Assembly: GCF_030386795.1 (NCBI RefSeq)
Contig: NZ_JANUQM010000014.1
Span: 62,001 to 126,000 of the forward strand
Origin: Streptomyces sp. S.PNR 29
GTDB lineage: Bacteria; Actinomycetota; Actinomycetes; Streptomycetales; Streptomycetaceae
DNA length: 64,000 bases
Direction: 5' to 3'
In this document: piece by piece, positions 10,046-20,300 of the stretch
How the letters are laid out: each line of letters begins with the position of its first letter
How positions within the stretch are numbered: the first letter of the stretch is position 1
Position numbers and translations under genes: made by a program
The notes under the pieces: model-generated
Database searches by the model: none
What the model saw: only the letters and a program-made list of their open reading frames with translations
Told to the model about the DNA's origin: nothing

Positions 10046-10281
10046 GTGCACTGACCAAGGCCAAGGGCTTCAAGAAGTCCAAGTCCGGTACGTACCTGTC
10101 CATGGCCGCCACCGCCTTCGGCGCCATCGGTGTCGCCAAGCGGCTCAAGAAGGCCCGCGCCGAGAAGGACACGCTGGTCCTGATCGACGCCACCGTGTCC
10201 GCCGCCGCCATCGTCACCGGCCTCGCCATCCTCTACCGCGAGCTGAAGCGGCTGGGCGACGACGACGTCCTGCTGGGCTGA
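10042..10281 (+). CDS. Small hydrophobic protein inside the gatCAB operon
   Basis: A 79-residue protein of unknown function encoded between gatA and gatB, overlapping the gatA stop by GTGA and ending 16 bases before gatB. The N-terminal 20 residues are Lys-rich (SALTKAKGFKKSKSGTY). Two moderately hydrophobic segments follow: about 19-32, and the stronger 45-65 (VLIDATVSAAAIVTGLAILY). It ends acidic (GDDDVLLG). I recall a gene of this size at the same place in S. coelicolor. Codon use is like its neighbours. It could be a membrane anchor or merely a passenger; no family is recognised. Confidence 0.8.
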
Positions 10282-10297
10282 GAGGGAAGTTTTCACC

Positions 10298-11812
10298 GTG
10301 ACCACCACGACCGACCTGGAGTCGTACGAGGACGCGCTGGCGGCGTACGACCCCGTCATGGGCCTTGAGGTCCATGTCGAACTCGGCACCAGGACCAAGA
10401 TGTTCTGCGGCTGTTCCACCGCGCTGGGCGCCGAGCCGAACACCCAGACCTGCCCCACCTGCCTCGGCCTGCCCGGCTCGCTCCCGGTCGTCAACGCGAC
10501 CGGCGTCGAGTCCGCGATCAAGATCGGTCTCGCGCTGAACTGCGAGATCGCCGAGTGGTGCCGCTTCGCCCGGAAGAACTACTTCTATCCGGACATGCCG
10601 AAGAACTTCCAGACCTCCCAGTACGACGAGCCGATCGCCTTCAACGGCTACCTCGACGTCCAGCTGGAGGACGGCGAGACCTTCCGCGTGGAGATCGAGC
10701 GCGCCCACATGGAGGAGGACACCGGCAAGTCGACGCACGTCGGCGGCGCCACCGGCCGTATCCACGGCGCGTCCCACTCCCTGCTGGACTACAACCGCGC
10801 CGGCATCCCGCTGATCGAGATCGTCACCAAGCCGATCGTCGGGGCGGGCGAGCGCGCCCCCGAGGTCGCCCGGGCGTACGTCCGTGAGCTGCGCGAGCTC
10901 ATCCGGGCGCTCGGCGTCTCCGAGGCCCGTATGGAGATGGGCCAGATGCGCTGCGACGTGAACCTGTCGCTGATGCCGAAGGGCTCCGACACGTTCGGCA
11001 CCCGCTCGGAGACCAAGAACGTCAACTCGCTGCGGTCCGTCGAGCGCGCCTGCCGCTACGAGATCCAGCGCCACGCCGCCGTGCTGAACAGCGGTGGCAC
11101 GGTGGTCCAGGAGACCCGGCACTTCCACGAGGACACGGGGTCCACGACCTCGGGCCGCGTCAAGGAGGAGGCCGAGGACTACCGGTACTTCCCGGAGCCC
11201 GACCTCGTCCCGGTCGCCCCGACCCGCGAGTGGGTCGAGGAGATCCGCGCCGCGCTGCCCGAGCTGCCGCTGGTGCGCCGCAACCGGCTCCGCGAGGAGT
11301 GGGGGGTCTCGGCGACGGACATGCAGGCGATCCTCAACGCCGGCGCCCTGGACCCGATCGTCGCCACGATCGAGGCCGGTGCCGACGCCGCCTCCGCCCG
11401 CAAGTGGTGGATGGGTGAGCTCGCCCGCGCCGCCAACGAGTCCGGCAAGGCCCTGGACGAGCTGCCCATCACGCCGGAGCAGGTCGCCCGGGTCACCAAG
11501 CTGGTGGCCTCCGGCGATCTGAACGACAAGCTGGCCCGCCAGGTCATCGAGGGCGTCCTCGCCGGTGAGGGCACGCCGGACGAGGTCGTCGAGAAGCGCG
11601 GCCTGAAGGTCGTCTCCGACGAAGGCGCGCTGACCGCGGCCGTCGACGAGGCCATCGCCGGCAACCCGGCCATCGCGGACAAGATCCGTGGCGGCAAGGT
11701 GGCCGCGGCCGGCGCCCTGGTCGGCGCGGTCATGAAGGCCACGCGGGGTCAGGCCGACGCGGCCCGCGTCAAGGAACTGATCCTTCAGAAGCTGGGCGTC
11801 AGCGAGGGCTGA
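10298..11812 (+). CDS. gatB: Asp/Glu-tRNA amidotransferase subunit B
   Basis: The 504-residue kinase/transamidase subunit that phosphorylates the misacylated Glu or Asp on tRNA and replaces it with an amide. The N-terminal catalytic cradle shows GLEVHVEL, zinc-site cysteines CGCS and CPTCLGLPG, and YPDMPKNFQTSQYDEPI. The C-terminal YqeY-like helical tail (about 350-504) binds tRNA. GTG 10298 follows AGAGGGAAG. Last gene of the gat operon, followed at once by a strong hairpin. Confidence 0.97.
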   Translation: MTTTTDLESYEDALAAYDPVMGLEVHVELGTRTKMFCGCSTALGAEPNTQTCPTCLGLPGSLPVVNATGVESAIKIGLALNCEIAEWCRFARKNYFYPDMPKNFQTSQYDEPIAFNGYLDVQLEDGETFRVEIERAHMEEDTGKSTHVGGATGRIHGASHSLLDYNRAGIPLIEIVTKPIVGAGERAPEVARAYVRELRELIRALGVSEARMEMGQMRCDVNLSLMPKGSDTFGTRSETKNVNSLRSVERACRYEIQRHAAVLNSGGTVVQETRHFHEDTGSTTSGRVKEEAEDYRYFPEPDLVPVAPTREWVEEIRAALPELPLVRRNRLREEWGVSATDMQAILNAGALDPIVATIEAGADAASARKWWMGELARAANESGKALDELPITPEQVARVTKLVASGDLNDKLARQVIEGVLAGEGTPDEVVEKRGLKVVSDEGALTAAVDEAIAGNPAIADKIRGGKVAAAGALVGAVMKATRGQADAARVKELILQKLGVSEG

Positions 11813-11820
11813 ACACCGTT

Positions 11821-11880
11821 GCCGTGAACCCTGGGGGGATGCGTCGGACCCGATGCGTCCCCCCAGGTGTGCTTCACGGC
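11821..11880. terminator. Terminator between gatB and the convergent methyltransferase gene
   Basis: A 17-bp inner stem pairs CCTGGGGGGATGCGTCG (11830-11846) with 11851-11867 around a 4-base loop; two of its pairs are G-U only in the plus-strand RNA. An outer stem GCCGTGAA (11821-11828) / TTCACGGC (11873-11880) extends it. It ends the gatB message and overlaps the end of the opposing gene. Confidence 0.75.
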
Positions 11881-12677
11881 CTGCGCCCCACCACCCGTAC
11901 GAAACCCAGGGCGCGCCCCCGGTCGGCATCGAGCAGGGCCACCGACTCCCGGGCCATGTCCGCCCTCCGCGCGTCGGTGCTCTCCGCGGCGCAGACCTCG
12001 CTCCACAGCAGCCAGTCCCGCCAGCCGTCCGGCTGCCAGTCGGCGGCCTCGACCTCCACGGCCCCGCTGCGCGTCCAGTGGCGCCGCCACCAGCCGGCGG
12101 AGTGCCACGCCCAGAAGCCGGGGTCCCAGTGCGCCTTGAGATGCTCCGGCGGCTCGGCGCCCTCCGGTTCCTCCCGCAGTGCGGGCACCACGACGCCGAT
12201 CCGTCCGCCGGGCTTCAGCAGCCGGGTCAGGGTGGGCAGGTACAGGTCGTCGGTGCCGAAGTACTGGTACGCGTCGACGCTCACGATCGCGTCGAAGCTG
12301 CCCTCGGCGAACGGCAGGTCGTGCGCCTCGGTGCGCACCGGCAGCACACGGTCCGCGAAGCCCGCCTCGGCGACGCGCCGCGCGTTCTCGTCGGCTTCGA
12401 CCCACAGGTCGGCCGCCGTGACCTGGACGTCGTACTCCCTGGCCAGGAAGACGGAGGTCAGCGCGCGCCCGCAGCCCAGGTCGAGGACGCGGGCGCAGGG
12501 GCGCAGGGCGTCCAGGCCGAGGGCGGGGGCCAGCCACTCCAGCAGCCACAGCGGGTGCGGGCCCATCTGGTTCTCGATGATCCAGCGGACGTCGTAGCCG
12601 TTGCTGCGGGGGTAGCGGGCGTGGGCCAGTCGATCGGTGAGGTCGTCGGTCGGGGTCCTCGGGGGGATGTCGGGCAT
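11874..12677 (-). CDS. SAM-dependent methyltransferase (class I)
   Basis: A 267-residue Rossmann-fold methyltransferase. Motif I, VLDLGCGRALTSVFLA, is at about 64-79. An acidic residue after strand 2 (TAADLWVEAD), the SFDAIVSVDAYQYFGTDD motif IV region and the post-motif LLKPGGRIGVVVPAL are all recognisable. The Trp-rich C-terminal half (WAWHSAGWWRRHW) probably shapes the acceptor site; the acceptor is unknown. Convergent with gatB through a shared terminator, and divergent from a small membrane-protein gene. Confidence 0.85.
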   Translation of the reverse strand: MPDIPPRTPTDDLTDRLAHARYPRSNGYDVRWIIENQMGPHPLWLLEWLAPALGLDALRPCARVLDLGCGRALTSVFLAREYDVQVTAADLWVEADENARRVAEAGFADRVLPVRTEAHDLPFAEGSFDAIVSVDAYQYFGTDDLYLPTLTRLLKPGGRIGVVVPALREEPEGAEPPEHLKAHWDPGFWAWHSAGWWRRHWTRSGAVEVEAADWQPDGWRDWLLWSEVCAAESTDARRADMARESVALLDADRGRALGFVRVVGRRP

Positions 12678-12804
12678 CGGTGCACGGGCTCCTTGAGTCC
12701 TGGGAGGCGGAAACGGATACGGAGGAGCTCGCCCGGACGCTCAACACATCGGCCGGACCGCCCGGCATCCGGTCTCCCGGCCGGACGCGCTACGCTCCCC
12801 CGCC

Positions 12805-13119
12805 ATGAGTGGACGCGCTGATTCCGAGATATCGGAGACTCAGGAGGAGCAGGAAGACCTCGTCGACCCGGCGCAGGAAGCGCGGCGGGCGCGCTGGACG
12901 GCGCTCGTCACCGGGGCCGTACTGACCCTCGCCGGCCTGGCCGCGGCGGTGCTCCGCCTGGCGGGCACCGCGCCCGCCCTCGTCCCCGGCGCCTACGCCC
13001 TCGGCGCCGCCGTGTGTGCGCTCGCCGCGGTCCTCGGAGCCCGGGGGCGCACCCGGCGGGCGCTGTGGCTGCTGATCGTCGGTGTGATGGTGATGGCGCT
13101 GGGCGACCAGTTCGACTGA
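12805..13119 (+). CDS. Small conserved-type membrane protein
   Basis: A 104-residue protein. The first 32 residues are polar and acidic (SEISETQEEQEDLVDP), followed by three hydrophobic segments at roughly 34-53, 58-77 and 84-100. ATG 12805 lies in a normal-looking start context. No enzyme motif. It is transcribed divergently from the methyltransferase. It resembles the many short actinomycete membrane proteins of unknown function. Confidence 0.7.
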   Translation: MSGRADSEISETQEEQEDLVDPAQEARRARWTALVTGAVLTLAGLAAAVLRLAGTAPALVPGAYALGAAVCALAAVLGARGRTRRALWLLIVGVMVMALGDQFD

Positions 13120-13271
13120 GAAGTGAGAAGTTCCCGGCTCGTCGACGTACCTGTGTGAGGAACGCCACCTGGGACGACACAGGCCCCCCGGATGTCCAGT
13201 GAGCTGCGTCCCATTGTTGTGAATAAGCCCACGAAAGCGGCAAATGATCACCACAGGCTGCCACAGTGGCT

Positions 13272-13315
13272 CACATCGCTCATGTGTTCTTTGCGGGCCG
13301 TTCACCCCATGAACG
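13272..13315 (+). promoter_or_regulatory. Dyad cluster upstream of the MMPL exporter
   Basis: The 247-base gap before the MMPL gene is less GC-rich than its surroundings and carries short inverted repeats: CACAT/ATGTG (13272-13276/13282-13286) and CGTTCA/TGAACG (13299-13304/13310-13315, loop CCCCA). Such dyads could be regulator sites or leader hairpins. No convincing -35/-10 pair was seen. Confidence 0.3.
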
Positions 13316-13366
13316 ACTGTTCCCGGTCAAAGATCCACACATCGTCACCCCTCTGGGAGCACGTTC

Positions 13367-15613
13367 GTGGCAGCCCTCGCACGCTGGTGTGTCCGACGAC
13401 GCCTCGTCACCGTTCTGCTCTGGCTGCTCGCGTTCGCCGGAGTCACCGCGGGCGCCACCGTCACGGGCTCCGCCTACTCGAACGACTACAAGGTCCCCGG
13501 TACCGAGTCGGGCCGCGCCACCCAGCTGCTCGGACAGGGCTTCCCGGGGCTCGGCGGCGACAGCGACACCGTCGTGTGGCACACCACGTCCGGCACCGTC
13601 CGCGCCGCCGACGTCGAGCAGACGATGACGCGCACCCTCGACAGGATCGAGAACCTGCCCGGGGTGGCCACCGTGGCCGGCCCGTACGACGGTCAGGGGG
13701 CGGGCCGGATCAGCAAGGACGGACACACGGCGTACGCCACGGTCACCTTCGAGGACCAGGCCCAGGACATCGACAAGTCCGAGGCGCAGGCCGTCGTCGA
13801 GGCCGCCAAGGCCGCCGAGACCGACGGGCTTCAGGTGGAGCTGGGCGGCAGCGCCGTGGGCCTCACCGAGTCGAGCGGCGGGCATCTCGCCGAGGCCGTC
13901 GGCGTGATCGTCGCCGCCGTCGTGCTGTTCCTCGCCTTCGGTTCCCTCGCCGCCTCCCTGTTGCCCATCGCCACCGCGCTGGTCGGCGTCGGCACCGCGT
14001 ACGCCGGGATCGTGCTGCTCGGGCACACCATGACCGTCGCCGACTTCGCGCCCATGCTGGGCATGCTGATCGGACTCGGCGTCGGCATCGACTACGCGCT
14101 GTTCATCGTGACCAGACACCGGCGCGGACTGAAGCGGGGGATGTCCGTCACCGAGGCGGCCACGAACGCCGTGGCGACCACGGGACGCGCGGTCGTCTTC
14201 GCGGGCGCCACCGTGTGCATCGCCCTGCTGGGCATGCTGATCCTCCGGCTGAGCTTCCTCAACGGCGTCGCCGTCGCCGCCTCGCTGACCGTCGTGCTGA
14301 CGGTCGCGGCCTCCGTCACCCTGCTGCCGGCCCTGCTGTACCTCATCGGCATGCGCGCACTCAGCCGCCGCGAACGCCGACGGCTCGACGAACACGGACC
14401 CGAACCAGAACTGCCGACCGGGCTCGCCGCCCGCTGGTCGGCGTTCGTCGAGCGCCACCCCAAGGCGCTCGGTGCCATCGCCCTGGCCGTCATCACCGTC
14501 CTCGCGCTGCCCACGCTCGGCCTGCGCCTGGGCACCTCCGACCAGGGCAACGACCCGCGGACCACGACCACCCGCCAGGCGTACGACCTGCTCGCCGACG
14601 GCTTCGGGCCCGGCGTGAACGGCCCCCTCACCCTGGTCACCAAGGTCCACGGCGCCGAGGACCGGCTCGCCCTGGACAACCTCGACAGCACGCTCCGCGC
14701 CACCGAGGGCGTCGCGTCGGCGACCCCGGTGACGTACGACTCCGGCGGCGACACCGGGTACCTCACCGTCGTCCCCGACTCGGCCCCGCAGTCCCGGACG
14801 ACCAGCGACCTCGTCGACCGGCTGCGCGACGAGGTGCTGCCGCGCGCCGAGGCCGGTACCTCGCTGGACGTGCAGGTCGGTGGCGTGACGGCGGGCTACG
14901 ACGACTTCGCCGCCGTCATCGTCGACAAGCTGCCCCTGTTCGTCGGGGTCGTCATCGGCCTGGGATGCCTGCTGCTCCTGCTGGCCTTCCGGTCCGTCGG
15001 CATACCGCTGAAGGCCGCCGCGATGAACGTGGCCGCCGTCGCCGCGGCCTTCGGCATCGTCGTCGCGATCTTCCAATGGGGCTGGGGCAGTGAACTGCTC
15101 GGCCTCGGACGGGCCGGGCCGATAGAGCCCTTCCTCCCCGTGATCATGGTCTCGGTCCTCTTCGGGCTCTCCATGGACTACCAGGTCTTCCTGGTCAGCC
15201 GGATGTACGAGGAGTGGCTGGAGACCGGCGACAACCGGCGTGCCGTCCGCGTCGGCCTCGCCGAGACCAGCCGGGTGATCAACTCCGCCGCGGTCATCAT
15301 GATCTCGGTGTTCCTGGCCTTCGTCCTCAGCGGCGACCGCGTGATAGCCATGTTCGGCATCGCCCTGGCCGCGGCCGTCGCCCTCGACGCCTTCGTCCTG
15401 CGCACCCTTCTCGTGCCCGCCCTGATGCACCTGCTCGGCGGCGCCAACTGGTGGCTGCCCCGCTGGCTCGACCGGCGCATGCCGCGGATCAGCATCGAAG
15501 CGCCCGAGGCCCGTGCCGCCCATGAGAGGCTGGCCGCCGCGACGGACGCCGAGGTGGCTGACGTCCTGGCGGAGGAGGAGCGGCAGCGGGATGTACGCGA
15601 TACCACTGGGTGA
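13367..15613 (+). CDS. MMPL/RND-family membrane transporter
   Basis: A 748-residue integral membrane protein of the MMPL family, proton-driven exporters of lipids or hydrophobic compounds in the cytoplasmic membrane. It starts with a membrane helix (RRLVTVLLWLLAFAGVTAG). A first extracytoplasmic domain (about 35-170) and a first helix bundle (about 175-350) follow. Then come a helix at about 365, a second extracytoplasmic domain and a second bundle (about 520-705), giving the family's 12 segments. The family Asp-Tyr pairs occur as GVGIDYALFIVTRHR and GLSMDYQVFLVSRMYEEW. GTG start. A GNAT gene overlaps its end by 23 bases. No regulator is adjacent, so the substrate is unknown. Confidence 0.9.
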   Translation: MAALARWCVRRRLVTVLLWLLAFAGVTAGATVTGSAYSNDYKVPGTESGRATQLLGQGFPGLGGDSDTVVWHTTSGTVRAADVEQTMTRTLDRIENLPGVATVAGPYDGQGAGRISKDGHTAYATVTFEDQAQDIDKSEAQAVVEAAKAAETDGLQVELGGSAVGLTESSGGHLAEAVGVIVAAVVLFLAFGSLAASLLPIATALVGVGTAYAGIVLLGHTMTVADFAPMLGMLIGLGVGIDYALFIVTRHRRGLKRGMSVTEAATNAVATTGRAVVFAGATVCIALLGMLILRLSFLNGVAVAASLTVVLTVAASVTLLPALLYLIGMRALSRRERRRLDEHGPEPELPTGLAARWSAFVERHPKALGAIALAVITVLALPTLGLRLGTSDQGNDPRTTTTRQAYDLLADGFGPGVNGPLTLVTKVHGAEDRLALDNLDSTLRATEGVASATPVTYDSGGDTGYLTVVPDSAPQSRTTSDLVDRLRDEVLPRAEAGTSLDVQVGGVTAGYDDFAAVIVDKLPLFVGVVIGLGCLLLLLAFRSVGIPLKAAAMNVAAVAAAFGIVVAIFQWGWGSELLGLGRAGPIEPFLPVIMVSVLFGLSMDYQVFLVSRMYEEWLETGDNRRAVRVGLAETSRVINSAAVIMISVFLAFVLSGDRVIAMFGIALAAAVALDAFVLRTLLVPALMHLLGGANWWLPRWLDRRMPRISIEAPEARAAHERLAAATDAEVADVLAEEERQRDVRDTTG

Positions 15614-16166
15614 CGACGGAGCCGAACTGCGTCCCCTGGAGCCCTGGCACGCCGAGGAGTTCCTGGCCCACCTGGACCGGGGGAGGGACTTCATCAACCG
15701 GTACGTCCCCTTCGGCGCCCACGCCACGGACGTGACCTCCGCGCGGGAGCTGCTCCAGAAGTACGCCGACCTGCGCGCCGCCGACACCGCGACCCTGCAC
15801 GGTCTGTGGCTGGAGAACAAGCTCGTCGGCGGGGTGCTCACCCTCAACTTCGACGCCGCGAACGGCAACTGCGAGGTCGGCTGCTGGCTGGAGCCCGCCG
15901 GCACCGGACGCGGCCTGGTCACCCGCGCGATGCGCGTCCTCATCGACTGGGCGGTCGAGGAGCGCGGCATCCACCGCATCGAGTGGGTCGCCGCCTCGGG
16001 CAACCGGCCCAGCCTCGACGTCGCCCGGCGACTCGGCATGACCCGCGACGGCGTACGCCGCGAGGCACACCCGTATGGTGGCGTACGGCACGACCTCGAA
16101 GTGTGGTCCGTGCTCGCCCCCGAGTGGCGTGCCGCACGCGCGCGTGCCGCTCACAGCGATCATTAA
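15591..16166 (+). CDS. GNAT acetyltransferase, RimJ/RimL type
   Basis: A 191-residue GNAT enzyme resembling ribosomal-protein N-acetyltransferases. The motif A region is ...CWLEPAGTGRGLVTRAMRVLID (about 101-122), holding the acetyl-CoA loop. The later block HRIEWVAASGNRPSLDVARRLG is characteristic of the RimJ/RimL branch. ATG 15591, inside the 3' end of the MMPL gene in another frame, follows GGAGGAGGAGCGG and was preferred to upstream starts. Translational coupling to the exporter is likely. Substrate unknown. Confidence 0.85.
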   Translation: MYAIPLGDDGAELRPLEPWHAEEFLAHLDRGRDFINRYVPFGAHATDVTSARELLQKYADLRAADTATLHGLWLENKLVGGVLTLNFDAANGNCEVGCWLEPAGTGRGLVTRAMRVLIDWAVEERGIHRIEWVAASGNRPSLDVARRLGMTRDGVRREAHPYGGVRHDLEVWSVLAPEWRAARARAAHSDH

Positions 16167-16201
16167 GAGACCTCTCAGACAGCGTCCGTACGGTGCGAGG
16201 C

Positions 16202-16762
16202 ATGGGAACCAAGACAGTGGACGAGACCGGAGCCGCAACCGGCACCGAGACCAGGACCGACGAGGACAAGGTGGCCGTCACCAAGACCGAGACCGTGGAC
16301 GAGGTGACGGACACCGACGTCGAAGCGGCGGCGGAAGGCGCGGAAGGGGACGCCCGGGAAGAGGGCCCCTCAGGCGTCGGCCAGGGCGCCGGCGCCGTCG
16401 TCTCCGCGGCGCTCGGCATCGTCTCGCTGACCGGCAGCTGGGTCGGGACCGTGGCCTCCGCGCGCGAGTCGCTCATCGGCCAGCTGCAGACCTCGGGCTC
16501 CTCCGACGTCAGCAAGATGATCAAGGAGGGGTACGGCGACGCCTGGCAGGCCAACGCGCTGTGGGGCGGGCTGTTCGCCCTGGCCGCGCTGCTCGTGGGC
16601 GTCTTCGTGCTCGCCCGGCCCGCCTTCGGGGCGCCCGGCAGGCCCCAGGCCCCGTGGATCAAGTCGGTCGCCTGGGCGGGCGTCGCGCTCGGTGTCGTCG
16701 GCCTGTTCCTGGCCGTCCTCAAGTACACCGGCATCCTGCTCGGACTGCCGTCCGCGGGCTAG
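16202..16762 (+). CDS. Hypothetical membrane protein with acidic Thr/Glu-rich N-terminus
   Basis: A 186-residue protein. The first 60 residues are low-complexity Thr/Glu/Asp (TETRTDEDKVAVTKTETVDE) and probably disordered. Three or four hydrophobic stretches follow (about 62-85, 118-140, 155-180). A short amphipathic part in between (ESLIGQLQTSGSSDVSKMIKEGYGDAWQ) lies outside the helices. ATG 16202 matches the codon pattern change. It is followed by a strong terminator. No family recognised. Confidence 0.75.
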   Translation: MGTKTVDETGAATGTETRTDEDKVAVTKTETVDEVTDTDVEAAAEGAEGDAREEGPSGVGQGAGAVVSAALGIVSLTGSWVGTVASARESLIGQLQTSGSSDVSKMIKEGYGDAWQANALWGGLFALAALLVGVFVLARPAFGAPGRPQAPWIKSVAWAGVALGVVGLFLAVLKYTGILLGLPSAG

Positions 16763-16778
16763 CCACCCCAGCACCTTC

Positions 16779-16827
16779 AGGGGCCTCAGGCCCTCCCAGA
16801 GCACCTTAGGGAGGACCTGAGGCCCCT
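16779..16827 (+). terminator. Intrinsic-type hairpin
   Basis: A 19-bp stem with one mismatch: AGGGGCCTCAGGCCCTCCC (16779-16797) against 16809-16827, with an 11-base loop. It lies 16 bases after the membrane-protein stop. No U-tract. Confidence 0.75.
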
Positions 16828-16967
16828 CCCGTACGTCTAAGGCCCCGCCCGGCGCCGAAGATGCGGAACTTACCCGATGTGGCCGGCCCACCTGGGAGAC
16901 GAAGGTTGAGGCATCGCAGGGCTCGCGGTCAGCGAAGCCGAAACCGACCTCTCACCAGGGGAGTGCC

Positions 16968-17156
16968 ATGTTCGAGTACGACCTTCAGCGATTCCGCTCC
17001 GCCGAACTGATCCGCCAGGCCGACCACCAGCGGCAGGTCCGCGAGGCCGTCCGGGCCCGCCGCGCCGCACGCCGGGAAGCGGCCGCACGGCACGGCTCCG
17101 AGGCCGAGGACCATACCCGCCGCTTCCGCCGGCACCGGTTCGCCCGGGTAGCGTGA
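16968..17156 (+). CDS. Small Arg/Ala-rich basic protein
   Basis: A 62-residue highly basic, mostly helical protein (MFEYDLQRFRSAELIRQADHQ at the start, then RARRAARREAAARH and RRFRRHRF). ATG 16968 has AGGGGAG upstream. It precedes the large LuxR-type regulator; I recall similar short proteins before such regulators in Streptomyces. The Arg clusters suggest nucleic acid or membrane contact, but no function is known. Confidence 0.7.
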   Translation: MFEYDLQRFRSAELIRQADHQRQVREAVRARRAARREAAARHGSEAEDHTRRFRRHRFARVA

Positions 17157-17308
17157 GCGCCGGGGCACGCCAGGACGGCCGTACGGCACGGTCCCTGCCC
17201 GGGAGCGGGTCACGGGACCTGCCCGGGAGGGCGCCACTGCTCCCCGTTCCCGGGCATGCCGCGGCCGCCCTGGCGAAAACCGGTGCCGCGCTGTCGGAGG
17301 CTCGTGCG

Positions 17309-20300
17309 ATGCTCGGGCCCGTGCAGACCAGGTCCGTCAGTCCCGTGTTCGTCGGCCGCACCGACGAGTTGGGCACATTGAACGACGCGCTCGCCCGCGC
17401 CGACGCGGCGGGCGAGCCGCAGGCTCTGCTGCTCGGCGGCGAGGCCGGCGTCGGCAAGACCCGCCTCGTCGAGGAGTTCGCCACGGCCGCCACCCGCCGG
17501 GGCGCCGTCGTCGCGCTGGGCGGCTGCGTCGAGATCGGCGCCGACGGGCTGCCCTTCGCCCCGTTCTCCACCGCGCTGCGCGCCCTGCGCCGCGAACTGC
17601 CGGACGCCCTGGCCGCCGCGGCCGCCGGACAGGAGGAGGAACTGGCCCGGCTGCTGCCCGAACTGGGCGAAACCGGCGCCGGGCGGCACGACGAGGAGGG
17701 CATGGCCCGCCTCTTCGAACTCACCGCGCGCCTGCTGGAACGCGTCGCCGCCGAGCACACCGTCGTCATCGCCCTGGAGGACCTGCACTGGGCCGACGCC
17801 TCCACCCGCCACCTGCTCGCCTACCTCTTCCGCACGCTGCGTACCGGCCGCCTCGTCGTCCTCGCCACCTACCGCTCCGACGACATCCACCGCCGACACC
17901 CGCTGCGCCCGCTCCTCGCCGAGCTGGACCGGCTGCGCACGGTCCACCGCATCGAACTCGGCCGCTTCAACCGGGAGGAGGTGAGCCGCCAGATCGCCGG
18001 CATCCTCGCCTGCGAACCCGACCCGCGCCAGGTCGACGAGATCTTCGAACGCTCCGACGGCAACGCCTTCTTCGTCGAGGAGCTCGCCGTCGCCGCACAC
18101 GAGGGCTGCTGCACCGGCCTCACCGACTCCCTGCGCGACCTGCTCCTGGTCCGCGTCGAGGGCCTGCCCGAGTCCGCCCAGCGGGTCGTCCGGATCGTCG
18201 CCGAGGGCGGCTCCACCGTCGAGCACCGGCTGCTCGCCGCCGTCGCCCGGCTCGCCGAGGACGACCTCATCGAGGCGCTGCGGGCCGCCGTCAACGCGAA
18301 CATCCTCAGCCCCGCGCCCGACGGCGACGGCTACCGCTTCCGCCACTCCCTGGTCCGCGAGGCCGTCAGCGACGACCTGCTGCCCGGCGAGCGCTCCCGC
18401 CTCAACCGCCGCTACGCCGAGGCCCTCCAGGCCGATCCGACGCTCGTGCCCGCCGCCGAGCACGTGATGCGCCTGGCCAGCCACTGGTACCACGCGCACG
18501 ACGCCGCCCGGGCCCTGCCCGCCGTACTGGACGCCTCCGTCGAGGCCCGCCGCCGCCACGCCTACTCCGAGCAACTGCGGCTCCTGGAGCGGGCCATGGA
18601 GCTGTGGGACAACGTCCCCGACGAGGTACGGGCCACCCTGCGTCCCGTCGACTACACCGAGGCCTACCCGCCTTGCGGCTGCGACCCGGCCACCACGCCC
18701 CTGCGCTACCTCGACCTCATGGCCGAGGCCGCCGTCGCCGGACGGCTGTGCGGGGAGCGGGAACGCGCCCTGAAGATCACCAAGCGGGCGCTGCACCTGC
18801 TGGAGGACGAGCGGGACCCCCTGCGCTCCGCCTGGTTCTGGATCCAGCGCTCCCGGCTGGTCCAGGCGCAGGCCCGCGGTGACGGCTGGAAGGAGATCGG
18901 CACCGCGCAGGAACTGGTCCGCGGGCTGCCGCCGTCCGAGGTGCACGCCGAGGTGCTGGCCATGGCCGCCGGTTGGGCGATGCTCCACGAGCCCGGACCC
19001 GAAGCCGTGACCGCCGCCGAACGCGCCGTGGAGTACGCGCGCATGGTGGGCGCCGCCGACATCGAGTTCAACGCACGGCTCACGCTCGGCGGCCTCATGG
19101 TCGACGCGGGCCATATCGAAGCCGGCCTCGCGCAGATGTACGAGGTGAGAGACCTGGTCGTGGAGCAGGGCCGGCCCGGAGTGGTGGGCCGCAGCCATGT
19201 GAACCTGCCGTCCGTCCTGGAGAGCGTCGGCCGCTCCGAGGAGGCCGTCGGCATCCTGCGCGAGGGCCTGCGCCTCACACAGAAGATGGGCCTGCTGGAG
19301 TCCGAGGCATGGGTGTGGGCCAACCTCGCCGAGTCGCTCTTCTCCCTGGGGCGCTGGGAGGAGGCGGCCGAGGCCGCGACCAAGGCCCGGACCACCGGAC
19401 AGGCCGTCAAGCCACGCGGCGGCGCCTGCCTCACGTGCTCCGCCATCGCGCTCGCCCGCGGGGAGGTGACCGAGGCCGCCCGGCTGCTCGCCGAGGCCCG
19501 CGCCTCCTACGGCACGCACGACCCCATGCCGCAGAACACCCTGCCCCTGGCCACCCTCACCGTCGGCGTCGCCGCCGCGGAGGGCCGCCTCCTCGACGCC
19601 CGAGCCGAACTGGAGCGCGCCCTCGACACCGGCTTCCCGCCCGGCACCCAGCGCTACGCCTGGCCGCTCCTGCTGGCCGCCGCCACCGCGGAGGCCGACG
19701 CACGCGGGCTGCGCACCGCCGAACAGGGCCGAGCCGAGGTGCTCGAACGCCTCGTCACATCCGCCAAGTCACTCACGACGGCCGCCCCCGTCTGGCTCGC
19801 CCACGAGAAGTGGGTCCGCGCCGAACTCCACCGCGCGGAGGGCCGGGACACCCCGGACGCCTGGTCGGAGGCGGTCACCGCCTTCGAGTGCCTGGAACGT
19901 CCCTACGAACTCGCCCGCGTCCGGCACCGGCTGGCCGAAGCCCTGCTCACGGCCGACTCCGGCGAGGACGAACGCGCTCGCGCCACGGAACTGCTCCGTC
20001 TCGCCCACGCCGTCGCCGACCACCTCGGGGCCCGCCCGCTCGCCGACGCCGTCACCCTGCTCGCCCAGCGCGCCCGCCTCACCCTCAGCCGCACGCCCGA
20101 CCCGGCCCCCGCCCCCGCCGACCCGGCCGAGACCCTCGGCCTCACCAGCCGCGAACGCGACGTCCTGCGCCTCGTCGCCGTCGGCCGCAGCAACCGCCAG
20201 ATAGCCGAGGAACTCTTCATCTCCCCCAAGACGGCCAGCGTCCACGTCTCCAACATCCTGGCCAAGCTCGGCGTCTCGGGCCGGGGCGAGGCGGCGGCGG

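Noticed and set aside
17153..17308. N-terminal extension of the LuxR regulator from GTG 17153 with a GTGA overlap
   Set aside because: The overlap is attractive, but the 52 added residues have poor third-position bias and do not resemble the family, whose match starts near 17321.
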